Shown here: positions 41,335 through 48,679 of the stretch, in pieces
How the letters are laid out: the number at the start of each line of letters is the position of its first letter
Numbering within the stretch: the stretch's first letter is position 1
Assembly (NCBI GenBank): GCA_966186435.1
Contig: CBIFWW010000007.1
Span: 1 to 48,679, forward strand
Direction of reading: 5' to 3'
Length of the DNA stretch: 48,679 nt
DNA from: CBIFWW01 sp966186435
GTDB lineage: Bacteria > Pseudomonadota > Gammaproteobacteria > Enterobacterales > Enterobacteriaceae
The notes under the pieces: generated by a model
The model's input: only the letters and a program-made list of their open reading frames with translations
Told to the model about the DNA's origin: nothing
Database searches by the model: none
Made by a program: the position numbers and the translations under genes

Positions 41335-42261
41335 ATGAATATTCGTGATCTTGAATACCTGGTCGCCCTTGCTGAGCATCGTCATTTTCGCCGTGCGGCG
41401 GACTCATGCCATGTAAGCCAACCAACCCTTAGCGGCCAGATTCGTAAATTGGAAGATGAACTGGGCGTCATGCTGCTGGAGCGTACCAGCCGTAAAGTAC
41501 TGTTTACTCAGGCAGGGCTTCTGCTAGTAGATCAGGCGCGTACTGTTCTGCGGGAAGTCAAAGTCCTTAAGGAAATGGCTAGCCAACAGGGTGAAACCAT
41601 GTCTGGCCCGCTGCATATAGGCTTAATCCCGACCGTGGGGCCTTATCTCCTTCCCCACACTATTCCGATGCTGCACCAGACCTTCCCAAAACTGGAAATG
41701 TACCTCCACGAAGCGCAAACCCAGCAATTATTGGCTCAATTGGATAGCGGTAAACTGGATTGTGCGATCCTGGCATTGGTCAAAGAGAGTGAAGCTTTTA
41801 TCGAAGTGCCACTGTTTGATGAACCGATGGAACTAGCGATCTATGAAGATCACCCCTGGGTAAACCGTGACCGGGTGCCGATGTCAGAATTAGCCGGTGA
41901 AAAACTGCTGATGCTCGAAGATGGGCATTGCTTACGCGATCAAGCGATGGGGTTTTGTTTTGAGGCCGGGGCGGATGAAGATACTCACTTCCGGGCTACC
42001 AGCCTGGAAACGCTGCGTAATATGGTAGCGGCTGGGAGTGGTATTACGCTGTTGCCTGCGCTGTCTGTACCGCCGGAACGTAAACGTGATGGTGTGGTGT
42101 ATATACCTTGCTATAAGCCAGAGCCGCGGCGCACCATTGGCCTGGTTTATCGCCCTGGTTCACCGCTGCGCAATCGCTACGAGCAGCTGGCAGAGGCCAT
42201 CCGCGAAAAAATGGATGGCCACTTTACCGCGGTATCAGAACAGGCGGTTAAGGCCGTTTAA
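41335..42261 (+). CDS. oxyR: Peroxide-sensing LysR regulator OxyR
   Basis: Activator of katG, ahpCF, dps, oxyS and other genes on disulfide formation. The 308-residue protein has the N-terminal winged helix (MNIRDLEYLVALAEHRHFRRAADSCHVSQPTLSGQIRKLE). Both redox cysteines are at the E. coli positions, C199 (EDGHC) and C208 (AMGFC). Its 3' end overlaps the convergent sthA by 27 bases. katG, an OxyR target that lies next to metF in E. coli, is not at that place in this window. Confidence 0.98.
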   Translation: MNIRDLEYLVALAEHRHFRRAADSCHVSQPTLSGQIRKLEDELGVMLLERTSRKVLFTQAGLLLVDQARTVLREVKVLKEMASQQGETMSGPLHIGLIPTVGPYLLPHTIPMLHQTFPKLEMYLHEAQTQQLLAQLDSGKLDCAILALVKESEAFIEVPLFDEPMELAIYEDHPWVNRDRVPMSELAGEKLLMLEDGHCLRDQAMGFCFEAGADEDTHFRATSLETLRNMVAAGSGITLLPALSVPPERKRDGVVYIPCYKPEPRRTIGLVYRPGSPLRNRYEQLAEAIREKMDGHFTAVSEQAVKAV

Positions 42262-43635
42262 GGCCGCCACTCGGTAGGCTTCGGCCATGGTGGGGTAGTT
42301 AAAGGTAGTGTTCACGAAGTACTCAATCGTGTTACCGCCCCCTTTCTGCTCCATGATGGCCTGGCCGATGTGGATAATTTCAGCCGCACGTTCGCCAAAG
42401 CAATGAATTCCCAAAATCTCTTTGGTTTCTCTGTGGAATAAAATCTTCAACGTACCCACATTCATTCCGACAATCTGCGCACGGGCCAGATGTTTAAATT
42501 GGGCGCGGCCCACTTCATAAGGGACTTTCATTGCGGTCAGCTGCTGCTCGGTTTTCCCAACGGAGCTGATTTCTGGAATGGTATAAATCCCGGTGGGGAT
42601 ATCGTCCACCAGGTGAGCCGTTGCTTCCCCCTTCACCATCGCCTGTGCGGCAATGCGGCCCTGATCGTAGGCGGCAGATGCCAGGCTTGGATAGCCAATC
42701 ACATCGCCAACCGCATAGATATGGGGCAGGGCAGTCTGGTACATGCTGTTCACTTTCAACAGGCCACGGCCATCAGCCTCAAGGCCAATATTTTCCAGCG
42801 ACAGGCTATCGGTATTACCGGTACGGCCATTGGCATACAGTAGGCAATCGGCTTTCACCTTCTTACCAGACTTCAAATGCATAATTACACCGTCTTCCAC
42901 ACCTTCGATTATCTCGTACTCTTCGTTGTGGCGGATAACTACGCCGTTATTCCAGAAGTGGTATGAGAGCGAATCGGACATCTCCTGATCGAGGAAAGCC
43001 AGCAGGCGGTCGCGGGTGTTTATCAGATCCACCTTTACATTCATTCCACGGAAGATTGAGGCATATTCACAGCCAATCACTCCAGCACCGTAAATGATCA
43101 CATGGCGCGGCTCATGGTGAAGGCTCAGAATGGAATCACTGTCGTAAACCCGTGGGTGGGAGAAGTCCACATCGGTAGGGCGGTAAGGGCGTGAACCGCA
43201 GGCGATAACAAACTTCTCAGCACTGTGATGCTCGATGGAGCCATCGTGACACTCCAGGGAGATCGTGTGTTCATCAACAAACCGGGCATCTCCCTGGAGC
43301 ATTTCACAGCGGTTGCGCTCATAGAAGCTCTGGCGCATGTTGGTTTGTTGGTTAATCACCGCATCGGCGTGATTAAGAATGTCGGCGAAGGAAGAGCGTA
43401 GAAGTCGGGTGTGGTCGCTATATAACGGATTTTGGTTGAATTCAATAATGCGGCTTACGGCGTGGCGGAGGGCTTTGGAGGGGATGGTTCCCCAGTGGGT
43501 GCAGCCGCCGCCCACGTTGTGGTAGCGTTCAACAACCGCGACTCTGGCCCCTTGTTTAACTAGCCCCATGGCGGCACCCTCGCCCCCTGGACCGGAACCA
43601 ATCACTATTGCGTCATAATCGTAGGAATGTGGCAT
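42235..43635 (-). CDS. sthA: Soluble pyridine nucleotide transhydrogenase
   Basis: FAD flavoprotein moving reducing equivalents between NADPH and NAD+, relieving NADPH excess. At 466 residues it equals E. coli SthA (UdhA). The FAD motif is AIVIGSGPGGEGAAMGL. The usual redox CxxxxC of the disulfide reductase family is incomplete (VGGGCTHWGTIPSKALRH, Thr for the second Cys), the hallmark of this enzyme. NAD-binding GAGVIGCEYASIF and FAD-binding IYAVGDVIG follow. It converges on and overlaps oxyR. Confidence 0.97.
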   Translation of the reverse strand: MPHSYDYDAIVIGSGPGGEGAAMGLVKQGARVAVVERYHNVGGGCTHWGTIPSKALRHAVSRIIEFNQNPLYSDHTRLLRSSFADILNHADAVINQQTNMRQSFYERNRCEMLQGDARFVDEHTISLECHDGSIEHHSAEKFVIACGSRPYRPTDVDFSHPRVYDSDSILSLHHEPRHVIIYGAGVIGCEYASIFRGMNVKVDLINTRDRLLAFLDQEMSDSLSYHFWNNGVVIRHNEEYEIIEGVEDGVIMHLKSGKKVKADCLLYANGRTGNTDSLSLENIGLEADGRGLLKVNSMYQTALPHIYAVGDVIGYPSLASAAYDQGRIAAQAMVKGEATAHLVDDIPTGIYTIPEISSVGKTEQQLTAMKVPYEVGRAQFKHLARAQIVGMNVGTLKILFHRETKEILGIHCFGERAAEIIHIGQAIMEQKGGGNTIEYFVNTTFNYPTMAEAYRVAALNGLNRLF

Positions 43636-44035
43636 GGTAAGGCTTACCTGTTCTTATACATAAAATCAACATCATTGTAACACTGTCCAATCTTTAACCC
43701 AATTAATACCCTTAATTCTTGTCCGAATTTGGTCAGAATGCCCTGTTCATGCGGCTGGCACTGGCATGACTGCTTACTTATAACCTCTTTTTCTCAAACA
43801 TAAGTGGGAATATTGGGCGTATAAATATTAACCATTGACGCACTCCGGCTACTTCGGTTTATGCTGTATAAGCCAATGAATATTAAAAATTAATTCATAT
43901 GGTGAATTGCATGGGGTGATCATTTATTCCTGTGAATATTTACCTGTACAGCCACATTCATAATCCCTTAACCAAAAGTGCGAAAAGCACTCAGGATTAA
44001 TGTGTGCTGAATAACCAGAAACGGAAAAGGACGTC
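43636..44035. promoter_or_regulatory. 400-base A+T-rich gap between sthA and the MHS transporter
   Basis: No gene is seen. The left part should hold the sthA promoter (minus). Toward the transporter, TTGACG (43835-43840) and TATGCT (43860-43865) could form a promoter with a long 19-base spacer. An inverted repeat AATTCA-N5-TGAATT (43892-43908), with the T-N11-A form of LysR-type sites, lies just downstream. GTGCGAAAAGCAC (about 43979-43991) is a small hairpin. The composition is richer in A+T than the flanking genes. Confidence 0.45.
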
Positions 44036-45352
44036 ATGATGGAAACTCTGGCTCAGGAAGTGCCTGTAAAAAAACAAAAAAGCGGGCGGCGGGTAATCTT
44101 TGCCTCAGCCTTTGGTAATGCTCTCGAATTCTTCGACTTTAGTGTCTACAACTTTTTTGTGGTTTACATCGGAGTACTTTTTTTCCCACCGAGCGCAGAT
44201 GAGAATGTAGGGCTGCTATTGGCCTTCGCCACTTTCGGCGTGAGCTTCTTCATGCGCCCGTTGGGGGGCATTCTGGTGGGGGCCTATGCCGATCGTTTTG
44301 GCCGTAAACCCGCCATGGTTTTCACCATATCACTGATGACCTTAGGCACATTGATGATAGGTATCGCACCTACCTATGCCACCGCAGGCTATTGGGGAAC
44401 CGCCACGCTGGTATTGGCGCGCCTGATTCAGGGTGTGGCCGCCGGGGGGGAAGTGGGGGCATCAATGTCAATGTTGGTAGAATCAGCCCCGGCGAATAAG
44501 CGCGGCTTCTACAGCAGTTGGGCGCTGGCTACTCAGGGTTTGGCAGCGGTATTTGGGGGGCTGGTTGCACTCGGCTTGAGCCAATGGCTACCGGGCGTCA
44601 CTAACAATCCTGAAGTAATGTCAGAGTGGGGGTGGCGGGTGCCTTTCTTTATTGGGGTCGCTCTGGCACCTATTGGTTGTTGGTTACGGCTCAGTCTTGA
44701 AAATGACCATCCCAAAACAACTGGCAATAATGTGGCGTCTGCACCTGAAGCTGAACATGTCTGGCCATTGTTGGTTAACAACAAAGGCGTCATCTTTAAA
44801 GGGATTATGCTTACCGTGGGTAGCACTGTAGGCACCTATATCTCGATGTATTACTACGGCACCTTCTCTGCAAAATACCTCGGAATGGATCAAAGCTACT
44901 CCCACGCTGCCATGCTTTTTGCGGGTACGCTAACATTTGTAGGGGCGCTCATTGTTGGGGCCTTAAGTGACAAAAAAGGCCGTATGCCATTGATTTGGAT
45001 CTCGCGGTGGGTGGTACTACTTTTTGCCTGGCCATCATTCTGGCTATTGGAGAATTACCCTACCCCGGCAGTACTCATGTCCGTTGTCTTCATCATGGTT
45101 AGCGCCACGACGCTCGGCAGTGTACCGGTGATGTTGTTAATCTCTGAGTTATTGCCCAAGCGTATTCGCGCCATGGGGTTTGCGATGGTTTACAGCATAG
45201 GCGTGGCTATATTTGGCGGCTTTGCCCAGTATTTCGCGACCCAATCCATCGTCTGGTTTGACAGCCTGACAGCCCCCGCCTGGTATCTAGGTGGCGGGAC
45301 GTTACTGTCAATGTTGGTGCTGCCATTTATTCGCGAAGCACCACGCAACTAG
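44036..45352 (+). CDS. MFS transporter, metabolite:H+ symporter (MHS) family
   Basis: A 438-residue protein with twelve predicted membrane helices. Conserved features place it in the MHS branch (ProP, KgtP, ShiA, CitA relatives): NALEFFDFSVYNFFVVYIGVLFF in helix 1, the loop 2-3 motif GAYADRFGRKPAM, RLIQGVAAGGEVGASMSML after helix 4, and GALSDKKGRMPL between helices 8 and 9. The substrate cannot be read from the sequence; dicarboxylates, tricarboxylates, shikimate or betaine are all possible. ATG 44036 follows AAAGGA closely, and the adjacent ATG at 44039 has better spacing. It interrupts the E. coli sthA-fabR adjacency and reads toward fabR across 108 bases, so it may be a later insertion. 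Confidence 0.9.
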   Translation: MMETLAQEVPVKKQKSGRRVIFASAFGNALEFFDFSVYNFFVVYIGVLFFPPSADENVGLLLAFATFGVSFFMRPLGGILVGAYADRFGRKPAMVFTISLMTLGTLMIGIAPTYATAGYWGTATLVLARLIQGVAAGGEVGASMSMLVESAPANKRGFYSSWALATQGLAAVFGGLVALGLSQWLPGVTNNPEVMSEWGWRVPFFIGVALAPIGCWLRLSLENDHPKTTGNNVASAPEAEHVWPLLVNNKGVIFKGIMLTVGSTVGTYISMYYYGTFSAKYLGMDQSYSHAAMLFAGTLTFVGALIVGALSDKKGRMPLIWISRWVVLLFAWPSFWLLENYPTPAVLMSVVFIMVSATTLGSVPVMLLISELLPKRIRAMGFAMVYSIGVAIFGGFAQYFATQSIVWFDSLTAPAWYLGGGTLLSMLVLPFIREAPRN

Positions 45353-45460
45353 CGCGTTGGTTCCCATTTTGGCGCAAACAAACATTCACAATACTGTTTA
45401 AACCGGGTAGCGTTGTTGTCTGATATAGTTCCAGCAATGTTGAAGGATTCAGGCAAAGTG

Positions 45461-46102
45461 ATGGGTGTTAGAGCGCAACAAAAAGAACGGACCCGGCGTT
45501 CTCTGGTAGAGGCTGCTTTTAGCCAGCTTAGCGCTGAGCGGAGTTTTGCCAGCCTGAGCTTACGGGAAGTGGCTCGTGAGGCCGGGATTGCGCCCACCTC
45601 TTTCTATCGTCACTTCCGCGATGTGGACGAGCTTGGTTTAACAATGGTGGATGAAAGCGGCCTGATGCTGCGCCAATTAATGCGTCAGGCGCGCCAGCGG
45701 ATCGCCAGAGGCGGCAGCGTGATCCGTACCTCTGTATCCACCTTTATGGAATTCATTGGTAATAACCCGAACGCTTTTCGCCTGTTGCTGCGGGAGCGTT
45801 CTGGCACCTCCGCTGCATTTCGTGCGGCCGTTGCCCGCGAGATCCAGCACTTTATTGCGGAGCTGGCCGATTACCTTGAGCTTGAAAACCGTATGCCTCG
45901 CAGCTTTACTGAAGCGCAGGCGGAAGCCATGGTAACCATTGTATTTAGTGCCGGTGCAGAAGCGCTGGATGTGGATATCGATCAACGGCGTCAGTTGGAG
46001 GAGCGGTTGGTATTACAGCTGCGGATGATCTCCAAGGGTGCTTACTACTGGTATCGTCGGGAGCAAGAAAAGCTGGCTGTGCCAGCGCTACCCGATAAGT
46101 AA
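45461..46102 (+). CDS. fabR: TetR-family fatty-acid repressor FabR
   Basis: Represses fabA and fabB, setting the unsaturated/saturated fatty-acid balance in response to acyl thioesters. The 213-residue protein is near-identical to E. coli FabR through its helix-turn-helix (RSFASLSLREVAREAGIAPTSFYRHFRDVDELG) and ligand domain (NPNAFRLLLRERSGTSAAFRAAVAREIQHFIAELADYL). The start at 45461 (MGVRAQQKE) is the E. coli form; upstream in-frame ATGs at 45413 and 45437 would extend it by 16 or 8 residues. yijD follows 11 bases later as an operon. Confidence 0.96.
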   Translation: MGVRAQQKERTRRSLVEAAFSQLSAERSFASLSLREVAREAGIAPTSFYRHFRDVDELGLTMVDESGLMLRQLMRQARQRIARGGSVIRTSVSTFMEFIGNNPNAFRLLLRERSGTSAAFRAAVAREIQHFIAELADYLELENRMPRSFTEAQAEAMVTIVFSAGAEALDVDIDQRRQLEERLVLQLRMISKGAYYWYRREQEKLAVPALPDK

Positions 46103-46113
46103 AAGGAAGAACG

Positions 46114-46473
46114 ATGAAATACACTATTCCAGGCAAAGGCACGCTTTTGCTGGCTTTACTGGCAGGTTTTTCCCTTAATGGGGCCTGCACCGCACTGTTT
46201 AGTTCTATTGTCCCGTTCTCTATTTTCCCGATTCTAACCCTGGTGTTGGCGGCATGGTGCCTGCACCAGCGTTATCAGAATCGGACTATGCCAGTTGGCT
46301 TACCGGGCCTGTCGGCTGCCTGTTTCATCCTTGGCGTTCTGCTCTATAGCACTGTGGTGCGGGCGCAATATCCTGAGATCGGCTCCAACTTCTTCCCTAC
46401 GGTGTTTACCGTGGTGCTGGTTTTCTGGATCGGTGTCCGTATTCGTCGCCGCAAAATCGAAAGCGGGAAATAA
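46114..46473 (+). CDS. yijD: YijD inner-membrane protein (DUF1422)
   Basis: A 119-residue protein with four hydrophobic segments (about residues 8-30, 33-50, 60-80, 88-108) and a basic tail (RIRRRKIESGK). Length and sequence match E. coli YijD, whose function is unknown. Co-transcribed with fabR (11-base gap, AAAAGGAAG ribosome site). A bidirectional terminator separates it from convergent trmA. Confidence 0.93.
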   Translation: MKYTIPGKGTLLLALLAGFSLNGACTALFSSIVPFSIFPILTLVLAAWCLHQRYQNRTMPVGLPGLSAACFILGVLLYSTVVRAQYPEIGSNFFPTVFTVVLVFWIGVRIRRRKIESGK

Positions 46474-46497
46474 AAAAGGCGCCGTCAGGCGCCTTGT
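46472..46497. terminator. Bidirectional terminator between yijD and trmA
   Basis: Stem AAGGCGCC (46476-46483), loop GTCA, GGCGCCTT (46488-46495). The A-run upstream gives a T-tract for the minus-strand trmA transcript; the plus side reads TTGTTC. Confidence 0.87.
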
Positions 46498-46499
46498 TC

Positions 46500-47600
46500 T
46501 TATCGACGGGTCAGCAACACGCCACATTCCATATGATGGGTGTAAGGGAACTGGTCAAACAGCGCCAGGCGCTCAATCTTATGAGTCCGGGAGAAGCTTT
46601 CCAGATTCTGCCGCAGCGTTTCCGGGTTGCAGGAGATATACAGGATGCGAGGGTAGGCTTGCACCATTTTGACGGTCTCATCGTCCAGGCCGCTGCGCGG
46701 CGGATCGACGAAAATGGTTTCGCATTGGTAGCTCTTAAGATCAATACCGTTTAGGCGGTTGAAATCGCGCACGCCATTCATTGCCTGAGTAAACTCTTCT
46801 GCCGACATACGGATGATCTGTACGTTGTCGATATTGTTAGCCGCAATGTTGAACTGGGCTGCTGCTACCGATGGCTTGGCGATTTCAGTGGCCAACACAC
46901 GGTTGAAGTTACGGGCCAACGCTAGGGAGAAGTTACCGTTACCACAATACAATTCAAGGAGGTCACCCTGCGATTTTTGGGTGATATCCAGCGCCCACTC
47001 CAGCATCTGAATATTCATGGCCGCATTAGGCTGAGTAAAACTGTTCTCTACTTGGCGATAAACCATTTCACGGCCAGCTACCGTCAGGTGTTCGTCAACA
47101 TAATCCTGGTCGAGCATGATTTTGGTTTTAGTGGCGCGCCCGATGATGTGTACATCCAAGCCTTTGGCTCGCAGGGCATCACGTAATGCGGTGGCGTGCT
47201 CTACCCAGTCATCGCCCAACTTACGATGATAAAGCAGCGTTACCACGGCCTTATTACTCATCGTGGAAAGGTAGTCTATCTGGAACAGCTTATGGCGTAG
47301 CACCGGCTGATCGCGAACGCCATCCAGCATCTCTTTCATTAACGTATTAATCAGATGGCTGGCGGCAGGGAAGGTATCCACCCGGATGCGCTTTAACGTC
47401 TCTTGATCAAAAATAATATGATAGAGGTCATCACCTTCATGCCAGATGCGGAATTCGGCACGCATCCGGTAATGGCTGACTGGCGAACGAAAGACTTCCG
47501 TTTCCGGCGCGGAAAAGGGGGCCATCATGGTTTCGAGGCGCGCAACTTTCTCGGCCAGCTGGGCATCGTATTGCTCTATCGGAAGGTGCTCTGGAGTCAT
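46500..47600 (-). CDS. trmA: tRNA (uracil-54-C5)-methyltransferase TrmA
   Basis: Makes ribothymidine at position 54 of tRNA T-loops using SAM. The 366-residue length equals E. coli TrmA. Features: the SAM-binding region DLLELYCGNGNFSLALARNF, the catalytic nucleophile in LYISCNPETLRQNL, and IFVDPPRSGLDDETVK. The N-terminus MTPEHLPIEQYDAQLAEK is conserved. In E. coli btuB lies next, divergently; here only 158 bases separate trmA from murI. Confidence 0.98.
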   Translation of the reverse strand: MTPEHLPIEQYDAQLAEKVARLETMMAPFSAPETEVFRSPVSHYRMRAEFRIWHEGDDLYHIIFDQETLKRIRVDTFPAASHLINTLMKEMLDGVRDQPVLRHKLFQIDYLSTMSNKAVVTLLYHRKLGDDWVEHATALRDALRAKGLDVHIIGRATKTKIMLDQDYVDEHLTVAGREMVYRQVENSFTQPNAAMNIQMLEWALDITQKSQGDLLELYCGNGNFSLALARNFNRVLATEIAKPSVAAAQFNIAANNIDNVQIIRMSAEEFTQAMNGVRDFNRLNGIDLKSYQCETIFVDPPRSGLDDETVKMVQAYPRILYISCNPETLRQNLESFSRTHKIERLALFDQFPYTHHMECGVLLTRR

Positions 47601-47758
47601 TCTTTAATCCTGGGTGGTAGCCAATTACGCGAAGGATTGTAGGGAATAGCACAGTGATGTCCAGCCTTGTTGGTTTCGCCAGGTAGGGCAAGGGCGCGAC
47701 AGCGCCAACTTTCATGTAGAATAGACAGTCTGTAAGATTAAAAATAACGAGACGGTTT
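47601..47758. promoter_or_regulatory. trmA / murI divergent gap lacking btuB
   Basis: These 158 bases hold both promoters. TAGAAT (47717-47722) could be a -10 for murI, but no good -35 is visible. E. coli carries the btuB gene and its cobalamin riboswitch here; neither is present. GGGCGCGACAGCGCC (about 47692-47706) can form a short stem. Confidence 0.5.
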
Positions 47759-48610
47759 ATGGTTACCAACCTGCAGGACGAGAACATGACTTGTCTGGCA
47801 GCGGCCCCTTCCGATGCACGATCAACGGTACTGGTGTTTGACTCCGGTGTCGGCGGGTTGTCAGTCTATGATGAGATTCGGCAGCTCCTGCCAAACCTTC
47901 ACTATATATATGCTTTCGATAATGTCGCTTTCCCTTATGGAGAGAAGAGTGAAGAGTTCATTGTGTCGCGCGTAGTCGATATTGTCACCGAAGTGCAAAA
48001 ACGCTACTCACTGGCTTTGGCTGTAGTTGCCTGCAACACGGCAAGCACCATTTCTCTGCCTGCGTTGAGAGAGAAGTTCGCCTTCCCGGTGGTTGGGGTT
48101 GTGCCGGCCATTAAACCCGCCGCCCGGCTCACCGCTAACAGGGTGGTTGGCCTGCTGGCTACCCGTGGTACGGTTCGTCGTCATTACACCCATGAGCTAA
48201 TCGAACGCTTTGCTACAGAATGCCGTATCGAAATGCTGGGTTCTGCGGAGCTGGTCGAATTGGCTGAAGCAAAATTGCATGGCGCTAAGGTTGATCTCGA
48301 GGAGCTTCGCAAAATCCTCCGCCCGTGGCTGCGTATGCAAGAGCCACCTGATACGGTGGTGCTCGGCTGTACTCACTTCCCATTATTAAAAGAAGAACTC
48401 AGCGAAGTGCTTCCAGAAGGCACCCGGTTTGTTGATTCGGGTGCTGCTATAGCAAGACGTACGGCATGGTTATTAGAACATGAAGCGCCAGATGCAAAAT
48501 CCACGGCATCTAATGTCGCATTCTGTATGGCGTTCACCCCACAAACATCGCAGTTATTACCAGTTTTGAACCGTTATGGCTTCAAAACGCTCGAAAAACT
48601 AGCTGTTTAA
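47759..48610 (+). CDS. murI: Glutamate racemase MurI
   Basis: Supplies D-glutamate for peptidoglycan. The 283-residue protein has both catalytic cysteines: LALAVVACNTAST in the N-lobe and DTVVLGCTHFPLLK in the C-lobe. It also has the substrate loop VFDSGVGGLSVYDEI and the N-terminal extension (about residues 1-22) typical of enterobacterial MurI, which responds to UDP-MurNAc-Ala. E. coli MurI has 285 residues. The start overlaps btuB in E. coli; here the ATG at 47759 stands alone, with ACGAGACGG upstream. An rRNA promoter region follows. Confidence 0.97.
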   Translation: MVTNLQDENMTCLAAAPSDARSTVLVFDSGVGGLSVYDEIRQLLPNLHYIYAFDNVAFPYGEKSEEFIVSRVVDIVTEVQKRYSLALAVVACNTASTISLPALREKFAFPVVGVVPAIKPAARLTANRVVGLLATRGTVRRHYTHELIERFATECRIEMLGSAELVELAEAKLHGAKVDLEELRKILRPWLRMQEPPDTVVLGCTHFPLLKEELSEVLPEGTRFVDSGAAIARRTAWLLEHEAPDAKSTASNVAFCMAFTPQTSQLLPVLNRYGFKTLEKLAV

Positions 48611-48624
48611 GGGTGTTTTGGGTA

Positions 48625-48679
48625 AAAAACACGCGGTTGAAAAGTTTTTTCAAATAACCCCTTGTCAGCCGCTGAGAAC
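48625..48679 (+). promoter_or_regulatory. Partial rRNA operon P1 promoter (UP element and -35)
   Basis: After murI an A/T-rich stretch (GAAAAGTTTTTTCAAAT, about 48639-48655) lies directly before TTGTCA (48662-48667). This matches the UP element and -35 of E. coli rrnB P1, which also follows murI. The -10 and the 16S rRNA gene lie beyond the window. The A-rich bases just upstream may include Fis sites. Confidence 0.75.

Noticed and set aside
47660..47700. Possible remnant of a cobalamin riboswitch
   Set aside because: GCCAGGTAGGGCA has a faint likeness to the B12 box, but none of the other conserved riboswitch elements are present.
1..48679. Search for CRISPR arrays, defence islands, prophage or toxin-antitoxin pairs
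   Set aside because: No regularly spaced repeats, integrase, phage-structural or small paired toxin-antitoxin genes were seen; all long genes are accounted for by known core families.

Overview
The window is ordinary core chromosome from a member of the Enterobacterales. Nearly every gene has a close Escherichia coli counterpart, and the order follows the E. coli sbp-to-rrnB segment. The differences point away from Escherichia and its close relatives. argG lies inside the arginine cluster (argE / argCBGH) and encodes the shorter, about 404-residue type of argininosuccinate synthase. yiiS-uspD, yiiX, katG-yijE-yijF-gldA, eptC and btuB, present at the matching E. coli positions, are absent. An MHS-type transporter sits between sthA and fabR. 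This fits a Yersiniaceae, Budviciaceae, Hafniaceae or Pectobacteriaceae-like genome, but the genus cannot be fixed from sequence reading alone.

Layout. 1-230: palindromic or IS-like debris and a terminator. 231-4867: sbp, cdh, tpiA, yiiQ, yiiR, fpr. 4968-8448: glycerol operon glpFKX (minus strand). 8872-14819: zapB, rraA, menA, hslVU (with a heat-shock-type promoter), ftsN, cytR. 14979-17594: priA and rpmE. 17646-22948: the methionine regulon metJ, metBL, metF with tandem MetJ boxes. 22977-32267: a sugar-type PTS and glycyl-radical locus, fsaB-ptsA (minus) diverging from frwC-frwB-pflD-pflC-frwD (plus), then the AraC-type gene yijO. 32390-35041: ppc. 35278-41095: argE diverging from argCBGH through two ARG boxes. 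41133-43635: the oxyS small RNA, oxyR and sthA. 44036-48610: MHS transporter, fabR, yijD, trmA, murI. The window ends inside an apparent rRNA operon P1 promoter.

How the genes work together. The most distinctive metabolic unit is the frw/pfl/fsa locus. By analogy with E. coli it should phosphorylate an anhydrohexitol on import, open its ring with the glycyl radical lyase PflD, and split 1-deoxyfructose-6-phosphate with FsaB. The usual neighbour gldA, which would reduce the hydroxyacetone product, is missing here. The locus also carries repeated ACTGGA motifs in its divergent promoter region that could be an operator. Other coherent units are glycerol uptake to gluconeogenesis (glpF, glpK, glpX, tpiA), methionine synthesis under MetJ, arginine synthesis under ArgR, and the peroxide response (oxyR/oxyS).

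I found no CRISPR array, prophage, toxin-antitoxin pair, tRNA, intact insertion sequence or defence system. No wholly new system is evident. The best leads are locus rearrangements and non-coding elements.
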